A DNA stretch of 27,485 nt from Paralactobacillus_A sp963926925 (GTDB lineage Bacteria > Bacillota > Bacilli > Lactobacillales > Lactobacillaceae): NCBI GenBank assembly GCA_963926925.1, contig CAWUZD010000028.1, positions 1 through 27,485 of the forward strand, written 5' to 3'. The translations under genes and the position numbers were made by a program. Within the stretch, counting starts at the first letter, position 1. The number at the start of each line of letters is the position of its first letter. The notes below the pieces were generated by a model. That model ran no database searches. It was not told the DNA's origin and saw only the letters and a program-made list of their open reading frames with translations. Below are positions 14,755 through 22,848 of this stretch, in pieces.

Positions 14755-15560
14755 ATGTTTGCACATAAAAATCACAAATCAATTTTTATATGGATATTGA
14801 CAGTTCTTTTAACATTGGCACTATCTTCAACGTTTAATAGTATTTGTTTAAGAACAACAATTTTTCAGCACACTTTACGAATAAAGTGTTAACTGAATCT
14901 TATAATGCGAAGATTATTACTGATGGGGTTAATCAACAGATTGATCTTATTCAAAATAAGTATCCTTTACCAATTAAATTGCCGAAGCAGATGTTTAAAG
15001 TTAATGAAATTAAGCCTGTAATTAAAACGACAATTAATCGTTTATATGAAGGTAATCCTGCTATTTTTTCGGCACAGCAAATTTTAGATGTCTTTTTGCA
15101 AAAGTTACAAGAACTAACGGGAATTAAAACACATAAAGATAATTTATCAATTATTTTCGCTAAGGTGCAAGCATATACTTTGCAAATTATTTCTAAGCAA
15201 TTGAATACACCGTTGATTCAAGAAGAAGTAACAACTTTTAGTAATTCGTGTATTCGTTTAAAAATAATTTTACTTAGCAGTATTGTATTCGCGTTATTAT
15301 TGTTAATATTGCTGATATGGCAACGACAACGAACAACGTATTATGTTGGAATTAGTTTCATTGCGGCTACAGTAATTTCAGTTGGCGCATTATGGTACAT
15401 TTTTAGTCAAATGGTTAAGATTAAATTGCCATTGAGTATAAAAATTATTCGTAGTTTTTACCAACAGGCCATTTATCAGAATGGTTATTTCTTAATAATT
15501 ACTTTAATTATTGGAATTTTATTGTTATTAATTGACTATTATCATCAACGTAAATCATAA
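14755..15560 (+). pseudogene. Frameshifted multi-pass membrane protein gene
   Basis: A frame from ATG 14755 encodes a basic start and a strong hydrophobic helix (IFIWILTVLLTLALSS), then hits TAA at 14890. An overlapping frame, one base back, runs to 15560. It encodes an extracytoplasmic-looking domain of about 130 residues, then three hydrophobic segments (IILLSSIVFALLLLILLIW; YVGISFIAATVISVGALWY; FLIITLIIGILLLLI) and a basic end. That frame has no credible RBS start: a TAG lies at 14838 and its first start-like codon is a TTG at 14844. Together they make one plausible protein with a signal-anchor and three TM helices, split by a one-base change between about 14841 and 14889. The run TATTTGTTTAAG is a likely site. 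It does not form a canonical -1 slippery heptamer. Family not recognised. A real mutation or an assembly error are both possible. Confidence 0.65.
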
Positions 15561-15573
15561 TTATTTTAAACGG

Positions 15574-15612
15574 ACAACTCGCCGTGTAATTTATACACAA
15601 CGAGTTGTTTTC
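15574..15612 (+). terminator. Intrinsic terminator
   Basis: ACAACTCG/CGAGTTGT (15574-15581 with 15601-15608) encloses a GTGTA/TACAC inner stem and is followed by a short T run. It separates the HAD/membrane-protein unit from the next operon. Confidence 0.75.
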
Positions 15613-15634
15613 ATAACTAGGAGGAGTAATTGTA

Positions 15635-16564
15635 ATGAAACATAAAGTATTAACACCATTAGCTATTATTGGTGGCGTTGCTAGTGGTTTATCATTCCTT
15701 GGCGGTTATATTGTCTATCGAGCTGGGGTTGTTAATTCATTGAAAAGCAAAGGCCGTTATTACTCATTAAGTGAAAATACTCCTGCTGAAAACCAATGGT
15801 ATGTTGATATGCCAAAGGAAGAATGGCAAATCACTAGTAATGATGGTTTAACTTTACGTGCAACGTATATTCCCAATGATCATTCGCATAAAGTAGCCAT
15901 TTTATTCCATGGCTTACAACATTCTCGTGAACAAATGACACCATATGCACAAATGTTTTATCATATGGGCTTTAGTCTATTAATGCCTGATGCGCGTGCA
16001 CATGCAGCTAGTGATGGTATTCGAATCGGTTATGGCTGGTTAGATCGGAAGGATTGCTTAGATTGGATTAATGCTGTTAACCAACACCTTGATGATGCAC
16101 AGATTGTATTAATGGGAATTAGCATGGGTGCTGGCACAGTTTTGGCCGCTAGTGGTGAAGCATTGCCAGATAATGTTAAAGCAATCATTGCTGATAGTGG
16201 TTATGGTTCAATGAAACGTGAAGGCGAATTCCGGTTACGGCATTACTATCATATTCAACCATTCCCATTGATGTATACGGCTAGTTTATTTATGAAATTA
16301 TTAGCTGGTTACTCATATGAAGATGCGCAAATTGATCAGCAGGTGCAACAGAATAAATTACCTTTATTAATAATTCAAGGTAAGAAAGACCAAACTGTGC
16401 CAGTAACTGAAGCACCTATTTTGTATCAAGAAGCAATGGTTCCTAAAATGCTTTATTTGAATGGAACGGCTAAACACGTCCAAACATTCCGGACAAATCC
16501 ACATAAGTATTATCAAGTATTACGGGCATTTTTAGGTAATCCTGCTGTTAATTTATTAAACTAG
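15635..16564 (+). CDS. Membrane-anchored alpha/beta hydrolase
   Basis: A 309-aa protein. Residues about 5-30 form an N-terminal hydrophobic anchor. The alpha/beta-hydrolase fold follows: AILFHGLQHSREQM (oxyanion region, about 88-101), the nucleophile elbow GISMGAG (Ser in GxSxG), the acid Asp in IIQGKKDQTVP, and the His in GTAKHVQTF near the C-terminus. This matches the widespread LAB family of anchored serine hydrolases whose catalytic domain likely faces outward. The substrate (ester, peptide or lipid) cannot be assigned. The ATG has GGAGGAG upstream. It is the first gene of a five-gene operon; the GH13-like gene begins 13 nt after its stop. Confidence 0.9.
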   Translation: MKHKVLTPLAIIGGVASGLSFLGGYIVYRAGVVNSLKSKGRYYSLSENTPAENQWYVDMPKEEWQITSNDGLTLRATYIPNDHSHKVAILFHGLQHSREQMTPYAQMFYHMGFSLLMPDARAHAASDGIRIGYGWLDRKDCLDWINAVNQHLDDAQIVLMGISMGAGTVLAASGEALPDNVKAIIADSGYGSMKREGEFRLRHYYHIQPFPLMYTASLFMKLLAGYSYEDAQIDQQVQQNKLPLLIIQGKKDQTVPVTEAPILYQEAMVPKMLYLNGTAKHVQTFRTNPHKYYQVLRAFLGNPAVNLLN

Positions 16565-16577
16565 GGAGTAATTATTC

Positions 16578-18242
16578 ATGACATTACAATGGTGGCAAAC
16601 TGGTGTTGGTTATCAAGTTTACCCACGTAGTTTTCAGGATACCAATGATGATGGTATTGGCGATTTACCTGGAGTTATTAAGAAGTTGCCATATTTACAA
16701 CATTTGGGCGTTGATTTTTTATGTTTAGCACCAGTTTGTCCATCACCTAATTTTAATAGTGGTTATGATATTAGTGATTTTGAGGCAATTGCACCTGAGT
16801 ATGGTGATATGCATGATTTCGATAATCTCCTAACGGCATTGCATCAAATTGATATGCATTTGGTGATGAGTTTGGTGATTAATCATACTTCTGATCATCA
16901 TCCTTGGTTTGAGCAGGCACGGCAATCACGTGATAATCCTTATCATGACTATTATATTTGGCGTGATGCCAGTCAGGGCGTTCCTAATAATTGGCAGTCA
17001 ATTTTAGGTGGTTCAGTGTGGGAATATAATGCACCAACGAATGAGTATTATTTGCATTTGTACACCAAGCATCAACCTGATTTGAACTGGGAAAGTCCAC
17101 AAGTTCGGGATGAAATTAAGCATATTATCAAGTTTTGGGCTGATAAAGGTGTCGATGGTTTTCACCTTGCTAGTGCAATTTATATCAAAAAATTACAAAG
17201 CTTTGCTGATGTTGACGATATGGATGCTGCTTATCATAACGTGACGGGAATTGATGTCTTTTTTAAGGAATTAAGCGAAACATTTCGCAAGTTAAATGTC
17301 GCCATTATCGGAGAAGCCGTCCCATTATCGTTAAGTCAAAAACGTAATTGGTTAGGACCAAAGGGTTACTTTGATTTGATGTTTCAATTTGAATATCCCT
17401 TATTATGGCAAAAATTACCTTATGCCCAATCACTAATGCCAACACTCAAGCAAACGTTAATTTGTTGGCAAAAAACGTTTACTAAAGATGGTTGGAATGC
17501 ATTATTTACTGAAAATCATAATTTACCCCGGAGTGTATCAATTTATGGTAGTGATCATCATTACTGGGTTGAATCAGCTAAGTGCTTAGCTGCTTGTTAT
17601 TTTTTAATGCACGGCACACCCTTTATCTATCAAGGTCAAGAATTAGGAATGACCAACGCGCATTTTAATAATATTAAGGAATTTAGAAACAAAGAAACGT
17701 TAGCAATCTATCATCAAAAAATTGCTGAAGGAATGGAAGCACGAGTTGCTTTAAAATATGTTAATCATTATAGTTGTGACAATGCGCGGACACCAATGCA
17801 ATGGAATAGCACTAAAAATGCAGGGTTTACGCAAGGACAACCATGGATTAACATTAATACTAATGCAACCTCAATCAATGTTGCTGATCAAATTAATGAT
17901 GAAAGTTCGATATTTAATTTTTATCGTACATTAATTGGTTTACGTAAACAGCATGCGGTTTTAGTTAATGGTGATTACCAGTTAATTAATACTCGTGATA
18001 CTAATGTTTATGCGTATGAACGCACTAATGACCAAGAATGTTTTATTGTGGTAGCTAATTTATCACATAAAACTGCTGAATTTTCATTTCCAGTCCAGTT
18101 TGATCATGCTTTGAAACGTTTAATTATTGGAAATTATGTATTTCATTCTGAATTCATGGTTGCGTATGAAAAAGATTTATTATTACAACCTTATGAAGTA
18201 GCAGTTTATCAAATGATAATGACTACTAAAGATATGTTGTAA
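16578..18242 (+). CDS. GH13 oligo-1,6-glucosidase-like protein lacking catalytic aspartates, probable pseudoenzyme
   Basis: A 554-aa protein colinear with GH13 alpha-glucosidases (oligo-1,6-glucosidase/dextran glucosidase type). The N-terminus GYQVYPRSFQDTNDDGIGDL, the (beta/alpha)8 barrel, GTPFIYQGQELGM (346-358), ARTPMQW and the C-terminal beta domain are all present. The conserved regions are altered. Region I is MSLVINHTS, with Ser98 where Asp is expected. Region II is DGFHLASAI, with His196 for Arg and Ala198 for the nucleophile Asp. Region IV is ENHNLPR, with Asn315 for the transition-state Asp. Only the acid/base Glu246 (IIGEAVP) remains. Compare the known triad D199/E255/D329 of Bacillus cereus oligo-1,6-glucosidase. 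The frame is intact over full length, so the protein seems maintained without hydrolase chemistry; binding or regulation is possible. AGGGAG precedes the ATG; a VTT-protein gene follows. Confidence 0.88.
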   Translation: MTLQWWQTGVGYQVYPRSFQDTNDDGIGDLPGVIKKLPYLQHLGVDFLCLAPVCPSPNFNSGYDISDFEAIAPEYGDMHDFDNLLTALHQIDMHLVMSLVINHTSDHHPWFEQARQSRDNPYHDYYIWRDASQGVPNNWQSILGGSVWEYNAPTNEYYLHLYTKHQPDLNWESPQVRDEIKHIIKFWADKGVDGFHLASAIYIKKLQSFADVDDMDAAYHNVTGIDVFFKELSETFRKLNVAIIGEAVPLSLSQKRNWLGPKGYFDLMFQFEYPLLWQKLPYAQSLMPTLKQTLICWQKTFTKDGWNALFTENHNLPRSVSIYGSDHHYWVESAKCLAACYFLMHGTPFIYQGQELGMTNAHFNNIKEFRNKETLAIYHQKIAEGMEARVALKYVNHYSCDNARTPMQWNSTKNAGFTQGQPWININTNATSINVADQINDESSIFNFYRTLIGLRKQHAVLVNGDYQLINTRDTNVYAYERTNDQECFIVVANLSHKTAEFSFPVQFDHALKRLIIGNYVFHSEFMVAYEKDLLLQPYEVAVYQMIMTTKDML

Positions 18243-18253
18243 GGAGGATTTTT

Positions 18254-18841
18254 TTGAAAAAGCAACGCATTACACGAATTATCCTTACAATTGTGCCGCT
18301 TGTGGGATTATGCGTGTTAATTTATTTTTTATGGTATATGCATCGTTTGGGTAATCAAGCTGCCGTGATGGTGCAAAATTTCCTAAAGCAAATGGGACCA
18401 TGGGCACCAATTGGCTTTATTATTTTTCAACTAATTCAAGTTATTGTACCAATTTTACCAGGGGGATTATCAGTACTGGTTGGCGCGTTACTATTTGGTA
18501 ATATTCCAGGCATTATTTATAGCTACATTGGTGGTGTGATTGGTGAAATGATTGGTTTTGAATTAGTCCGTAAATTAGGAAATGGCTTGTTACCATACAT
18601 ATTTTCACCACAAACTTATGCAAAATATGAGCGGATTGCTACTGAGCAATCGCATAATATGGAAAAACTATTAATAATAACTTTAATTGTTCCCTTTATG
18701 CCCGATGATGTAGCTTGTTTAGTCTCAGGTTTGAGCAAAATGAAGTTTAGTCGCTATTGTGCCATTATTTTAATATTAAAACCATGGTCAATTGCCTTAT
18801 ATAGTTATTTCTTATTATTTGTTTTTCACCGCATTTTCTAA
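18254..18841 (+). CDS. TVP38/TMEM64 (VTT/DedA-like) membrane protein
   Basis: A 195-aa membrane protein with about five hydrophobic segments. The VTT/SNARE-associated domain is visible: FQLIQVIVPILPGGLSVLVGALLFG (about 55-79), a re-entrant-type glycine-rich stretch GGVIGEMIGFELVRKLG, and the later PFMPDDVACLVSGLSKMKF segment. Relatives are implicated in lipid scrambling or undecaprenyl-phosphate recycling; the role here is not known. The start is TTG 18254, 7 nt after AAGGAGG (18241-18247), which overlaps the stop of the GH13-like gene, so translation is likely coupled. Confidence 0.88.
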   Translation: MKKQRITRIILTIVPLVGLCVLIYFLWYMHRLGNQAAVMVQNFLKQMGPWAPIGFIIFQLIQVIVPILPGGLSVLVGALLFGNIPGIIYSYIGGVIGEMIGFELVRKLGNGLLPYIFSPQTYAKYERIATEQSHNMEKLLIITLIVPFMPDDVACLVSGLSKMKFSRYCAIILILKPWSIALYSYFLLFVFHRIF

Positions 18842-18876
18842 AAAGATATCAAAAATATAATTAATGGAGGAAAATA

Positions 18877-19632
18877 ATGCGAGCATACTTGCAATTAAAA
18901 ACACAAGCTAAACAAATTTTAAACAAAAGTTGGCGTAAATGTGCATTACTAATGTTGATGCCATACTTATTATTAATAATTCCGCTATTTTTAATATTTA
19001 TGGCAACTTTAATGATGTTGTCATTATACTTACCAATTGCGTTTAAAATTATTGAATTAATTTTAATAATTGCTGTTTTACTTAACTTATGGATAATGGC
19101 AGGTATTAAGTATCATTTTCTTGATTGGTATGGTTTTAGTTATCATTTACCATATGGAAAATTTTATTGTCAAAAACATGTTTTTAAAAATACTTTACAA
19201 GTATTTAAAAAACCATATTTTGATGGTACATGGGCTATTTTAGCGGTTAAATTAATCATGACACTATTATGGGGATTATTATTAATTGTTCCTGGAATTA
19301 TTAAGTGGATTAGTTATTCTCAAGCCTTGTTCATTTATAAAGAACATTTAAATCGCCATGAACATGTTAGTGCAATGGAATGCTTACGTGAAAGCGAAAG
19401 CATGATGAAAGGTCATAAGTGGCAGTATGTATTACTAATGTTAAGTTTCATTGGTTGGGATATCTTAGGAATGATTACTTTGGGAATTGCGTTTTTGTGG
19501 GTTATTCCTTATGAAATTATGACACGGGTTGCCTTTTATGAAAAAATAACTGGTAAATTAGCAACAACTGATGACACTACTGTCGCAGCACAACTTAAAG
19601 TCGAAGAGGAGTTTTCACATGAAGAAAATTAA
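18877..19632 (+). CDS. DUF975 family membrane protein
   Basis: A 251-aa protein with an N-terminal amphipathic start (LKTQAKQILNKSWRK) and about five hydrophobic segments. The DUF975 hallmarks are LLLIVPGIIKWISYSQALFIY (about 137-157) followed by CLRESESMMKGHKWQYVLLMLSFIGWDILGMITLGIAFLWVIPY-type text near 180-222. An acidic tail ends in HEEN. The function of the family is unknown; members occur throughout Firmicutes, often near other small membrane proteins. GGAGG precedes the ATG. The last 14 nt overlap the DUF805 gene, whose Shine-Dalgarno lies within this gene. Confidence 0.85.
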   Translation: MRAYLQLKTQAKQILNKSWRKCALLMLMPYLLLIIPLFLIFMATLMMLSLYLPIAFKIIELILIIAVLLNLWIMAGIKYHFLDWYGFSYHLPYGKFYCQKHVFKNTLQVFKKPYFDGTWAILAVKLIMTLLWGLLLIVPGIIKWISYSQALFIYKEHLNRHEHVSAMECLRESESMMKGHKWQYVLLMLSFIGWDILGMITLGIAFLWVIPYEIMTRVAFYEKITGKLATTDDTTVAAQLKVEEEFSHEEN

Positions 19633-20149
19633 TGAAACTGGACGTGTTGGTTTATTAACAGCATGGCGTGATTTTTTTAAAGGCTATTTTGATTTTAAGG
19701 GCAATACCACTCGATCAGCTTACTGGTGGGGATTCTTACTCCAAACAATTATCATGTTTATTGGTGATTTATTTGTTGCTAATGCATATTCAATGAGTTT
19801 TTCTGCTGGTAGTGAAGCACCAATTGTTAAAGTATTAACCGGTATTGGTGTAGTAATTGTTGTAGCAATAATTTTGCCAATTATTACGTTAATTGTGCGG
19901 CGCTTTCGTGATGTTGGTTTAAAACCAGTAAGTATTGTTATTTTATTAGTTTTACCAGTAGTAATTGAATTAATATTAATGTCACTCCACTTGTTTATAA
20001 CACTTAACAATTATGGCATGATGCTTAATGTTTACAGTATTTTAGCATTGATTGAACAAGTTTTCATGATCATCGATTTTGTGATTTTATTATTACCAAG
20101 TAAGGCCATGACCATTACACAAACTAGTCGGTGGGTTTACAGTAAATAA
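19619..20149 (+). CDS. DUF805 family membrane protein
   Basis: A 176-aa protein starting at ATG 19619, with GAAGAGGAG at 19603-19611. A GTG/TTG-type start further upstream would overlap DUF975 more and lacks this site. It shows the DUF805 signature YFDFKGNTTRSAYWWGF at the N-terminus and the RRFRDVGLKP motif after the second helix (family consensus RLHDxG). About four hydrophobic segments follow. DUF805 proteins are inner-membrane proteins of unknown function. It overlaps DUF975 by 14 nt and is the last gene of the operon before the terminator at 20169. Confidence 0.88.
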   Translation: MKKINETGRVGLLTAWRDFFKGYFDFKGNTTRSAYWWGFLLQTIIMFIGDLFVANAYSMSFSAGSEAPIVKVLTGIGVVIVVAIILPIITLIVRRFRDVGLKPVSIVILLVLPVVIELILMSLHLFITLNNYGMMLNVYSILALIEQVFMIIDFVILLLPSKAMTITQTSRWVYSK

Positions 20150-20168
20150 TAATAAATTAACAAAATAA

Positions 20169-20208
20169 AAAAGGCTAATCGCAAATTACGCGATTAGCCT
20201 TTTATTTT
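20169..20208. terminator. Bidirectional intrinsic terminator
   Basis: A 14-bp stem (20169-20182 with 20190-20203) with a 7-nt loop, flanked by A and T runs. It ends the DUF805 operon and the convergent CBS-protein gene. Confidence 0.92.
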
Positions 20209-20211
20209 TAA

Positions 20212-21624
20212 CTATTTATCATCATTATTATTGGTTTGACTAGTTGGTGGTTGCACATTAGTCTTGGCTAGTGTTGTTGGTTTATCAGTATGGGTTACAT
20301 CGAACCAATCAACATAACCACGACTAAAAGCAGTTACGGTAAACTTAAACTTGTCTAAGTAGATTGTGTCGCCAAGTTTAATGGTTGGATAATTTTCCAA
20401 AATATAACCAGCAATGGTAATAATTTCGGAATTATCGAATCCTGGTACTTTAGTATGGAAGAAACGTTCAAAATCATATAAAGTGGTTTTACCACTGACA
20501 TGATAAACGCCCTTATGTTCAGGATCAGCAATGATATATTCATCGGAAACATCATCAATTTCATCCTTAACAGTGCCAAACAATTCTTCATAAATATCTT
20601 TATCAGTAACGATACCACTTGTACCACCATATTCATCAACAACTACCGCAATTGGTGTTTGTTTACGAATCATTTGTGATAATAATTTTTGAATAGGTGT
20701 TGCTTCAGGGACAGTAATAATAGCACGTAATAACTTGCTGACACGAATAGTATCATCAACTTGTGCTTGCCGAACAACATCATAAATATAAACGTAACCT
20801 AAGATTTTATCTTTATCATTATTAGCTACTACTGGAAAACGACTATAACCATCTTGAAGATATTTATTAATAACCATTTTGACGGTATCAGTAATATTAA
20901 CAACTTCAAGACTAGTCCGGTCAACCATTACATCCCGTGCAGTTTTATCATTAAAATCAAAGGCACGTTGCATGTAAAGCAAATCATTTTTATCTAAAGC
21001 TCCGCCATTAACGGCGTTCCGTGATAAATGTAAAATTTCTGCCTGACTTAATACTTGGTTACTATTTTCGGCTGGTTTTAAACCAAATAATTTAACAATT
21101 GCTGTAGCTGAAGTATTGAGTAACCAAACGAATGGATAAAAGATAATATGGAAGTAATGCAATGGTGTAACAACCAGCATTAACATCTTTAATGGCATAT
21201 CAATACTAATATTCTTAGGAACAATTTCAGTTAAGACAACTTCTAAATATGTTAATAAAATGACACCTAAAATTGCACCTAAAAAATGTAATGATGTACC
21301 GTGCAAAAGATGGGTGAATCCTAACAACTTAATGAAAATCATTTCCATTGTTGATTCACCAACCCAACCTAAGATAATTCCAGTTAAACTAGTACCAACT
21401 TGGGTAGTTGATAAATATTCATTGAGGTTTTGCACCATATGCAAACCACGTTTTAATTTTTTAACATTACCATTGCGTTCCTTAATGCGCTCTTCTAAAG
21501 CACTATCACGTGTTTGTACTAAGGCAAATTCAGCTAGTACAAAGAACGATGCAATAATGAATGTAATTAAAATAATACATATATTGGCGACTAGATCACC
21601 ATGCTCCACAGTTTTATTCCCCAT
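20212..21624 (-). CDS. CorC/HlyC-type membrane protein: DUF21 (CNNM), CBS pair, CorC_HlyC domain
   Basis: A 470-aa protein of the CNNM/MpfA group. An N-terminal DUF21 membrane domain (about 10-195) has hydrophobic helices and the motif VVLTEIVPKNISI. A CBS pair (about 210-335) has ARDVMVDRTSLEVV, DGYSRFPVV and VVVDEYGGTSGIVTDKDIYEELFG. The CorC_HlyC transporter-associated domain (about 350-440) ends in FTVTAFSRGYVDWF. Relatives act in Mg2+ export or resistance; the old hemolysin name is misleading. The start is uncertain. ATG 21624 has no clear Shine-Dalgarno, whereas an in-frame GTG at 21609 has GGGGA 8 nt upstream and gives 465 aa. The tail (PPTSQTNNNDDK) is low-complexity. Confidence 0.9.
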   Translation of the reverse strand: MGNKTVEHGDLVANICIILITFIIASFFVLAEFALVQTRDSALEERIKERNGNVKKLKRGLHMVQNLNEYLSTTQVGTSLTGIILGWVGESTMEMIFIKLLGFTHLLHGTSLHFLGAILGVILLTYLEVVLTEIVPKNISIDMPLKMLMLVVTPLHYFHIIFYPFVWLLNTSATAIVKLFGLKPAENSNQVLSQAEILHLSRNAVNGGALDKNDLLYMQRAFDFNDKTARDVMVDRTSLEVVNITDTVKMVINKYLQDGYSRFPVVANNDKDKILGYVYIYDVVRQAQVDDTIRVSKLLRAIITVPEATPIQKLLSQMIRKQTPIAVVVDEYGGTSGIVTDKDIYEELFGTVKDEIDDVSDEYIIADPEHKGVYHVSGKTTLYDFERFFHTKVPGFDNSEIITIAGYILENYPTIKLGDTIYLDKFKFTVTAFSRGYVDWFDVTHTDKPTTLAKTNVQPPTSQTNNNDDK

Positions 21625-21647
21625 TTCATAAATGTTTTCATACTTAT

Positions 21648-21676
21648 ATTATATATATATTAAAGTATTCTATCAT
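21648..21676 (-). promoter_or_regulatory. Candidate promoter of the CorC/HlyC-type gene
   Basis: On the minus strand ATGATA, a 17-nt spacer and a perfect TATAAT (21648-21653), lying 24-39 nt before the candidate start codons. Confidence 0.5.
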
Positions 21677-21707
21677 GATTAGTGGTTTTTTAATATTAAT
21701 ATCCCGA

Positions 21708-21722
21708 TTAAAGCGTTTGCAT
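21708..21722. promoter_or_regulatory. cre-like (CcpA) palindrome between the CBS gene and the crcB operon
   Basis: Read on the minus strand, ATGCAAACGCTTTAA matches the relaxed cre consensus WTGNAARCGNWWWCA at 14 of 15 positions. It overlaps a TTTGCA element that could be the -35 for the DUF190-crcB operon (with TATTCT at 21740-21745). A weak inference: one mismatch falls in the conserved right half. Confidence 0.35.
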
Positions 21723-21777
21723 TTTTTAAATAAAATAACTATTCTTAAAAATGAAGTTAAAAAAGGAGGGAAAATTA

Positions 21778-22413
21778 ATGTCAGTTTTATTACATGTTGT
21801 TGTTGATAATTATGATATCGCTAAACAAGTTACGAATGTCTTGTTAAAAAATGATATTAGTAATGTTGTTGTTAGACGTGGAATCGAAGTAATTGATAGT
21901 GGCGATGAACGTCATATCAATGTGATTGAAGATCCTGCTTTTAATAATTTACCTTTAATTGTTGAAACAGTAATAGATGATGAACAATTAACACAAATTT
22001 CACCAGCTTTGCAAAAAGTTGTTTCAGCACAAAATGGTCAAATTAATGTTATACCAGGAATAACAGGGGAGGAAGTAAATATGTCAAGTAAATTTGTTAA
22101 TATGAAATATTTCATTCATCCAGAAGAACGCTGGGTATTTGAACAAAATTATGAAAAAGTAATTCAAGTATTACAAAAGCATCATGTTAACTGGGTAACT
22201 GTTACTAAAGGTTTAGCAGGTTATGGTGCTAATAGTACTCGTGAATTAAATAAAATTGATGATTTTATTCAATTAACTGAACACATTCCTGTTATTATTG
22301 AAGGAATTGTTCCAACTGCAGAAGTAGATGCTATTATTAAAGAGACTAAACCATTGTTTAAAGATGGTATTATTTTCACCACACCAATCAATGTTGTTGA
22401 TGAAAATATTTAA
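21778..22413 (+). CDS. Tandem DUF190 protein associated with CrcB fluoride channels
   Basis: A 211-aa soluble protein from ATG 21778 with AAAAGGAGGG just upstream. The in-frame ATG at 21751 would put that site inside the gene. The C-terminal half (about 110-205) is a good DUF190 domain with a PII-like fold: GLAGYGANSTREL, then HIPVIIEGIVPTAEVDAII and GIIFTTPINVV. The N-terminal half looks like a diverged copy: VVVRRGIEVIDSGDE, then NLPLIVETVIDDEQLTQI, without the GYGA loop. DUF190 genes frequently neighbour crcB. They are presumed to regulate or support fluoride export, but no biochemical role is established. It is the first gene of an operon with two crcB genes. Confidence 0.85.
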   Translation: MSVLLHVVVDNYDIAKQVTNVLLKNDISNVVVRRGIEVIDSGDERHINVIEDPAFNNLPLIVETVIDDEQLTQISPALQKVVSAQNGQINVIPGITGEEVNMSSKFVNMKYFIHPEERWVFEQNYEKVIQVLQKHHVNWVTVTKGLAGYGANSTRELNKIDDFIQLTEHIPVIIEGIVPTAEVDAIIKETKPLFKDGIIFTTPINVVDENI

Positions 22414-22437
22414 TTTTTAATTGGAGGCTAATTAAGC

Positions 22438-22848
22438 ATGGAGTATATGGTTATTGGCTTTTGTGCTGCCTTAGGTGGGATTGCTCGTTATTTGGTTGGT
22501 TTAATGTTACCAGCAACCACACTTGGTTTTCCATGGGGCACATTAGCAGCTAATTTAACTGGTGCATTTTTACTTGCTTATATTACACATTATTTTGTCG
22601 AACGGACTAACATGTCAGCGGCATGGGCTGCTGGCTGGGGTACTGGTTTTTGTGGTGCTTACACAACATTTTCATCATTTTGTGTAGACAGCATTAAGTT
22701 ATTATATCGGAATGCTTATTGGGAATTTGGAGCATATATCCTTTTAAGTTTAATTGGTGGATTAGTTGTCACTTTAATTGCTTTTAAATTAGCTGATTGG
22801 CAATTAGCACATCATAAACAAATGGAGGCTCACGAGGAAAATGATTAG
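22438..22848 (+). CDS. crcB: Fluoride channel CrcB/FluC, first of a pair
   Basis: A 136-aa four-helix membrane protein. Family motifs: GGIARYLVG (14-22), GTLAANLTGAFLLAY (35-49) with the conserved Asn, and the TGFCGAYTTFSSFC segment carrying the TTFS fluoride-path residues. A charged His/Glu-rich tail follows the last helix. CrcB/FluC forms dual-topology dimers that let F- leave the cell. LAB often encode two different subunits side by side, suggesting a heterodimer. GGAGG precedes the ATG. It overlaps the second crcB gene by 8 nt, consistent with coupled production of two partners. Confidence 0.93.
   Translation: MEYMVIGFCAALGGIARYLVGLMLPATTLGFPWGTLAANLTGAFLLAYITHYFVERTNMSAAWAAGWGTGFCGAYTTFSSFCVDSIKLLYRNAYWEFGAYILLSLIGGLVVTLIAFKLADWQLAHHKQMEAHEEND

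Noticed and set aside
14838..14860. Programmed -1 frameshift site in the membrane-protein gene
   Set aside because: The run does not fit X XXY YYZ in the upstream frame, and no downstream stimulatory hairpin is obvious.
20355..20642. 95-codon minus-strand frame inside the CorC/HlyC-type gene
   Set aside because: Same-strand alternate frame of a well-supported CBS-domain gene, with no RBS or family resemblance.
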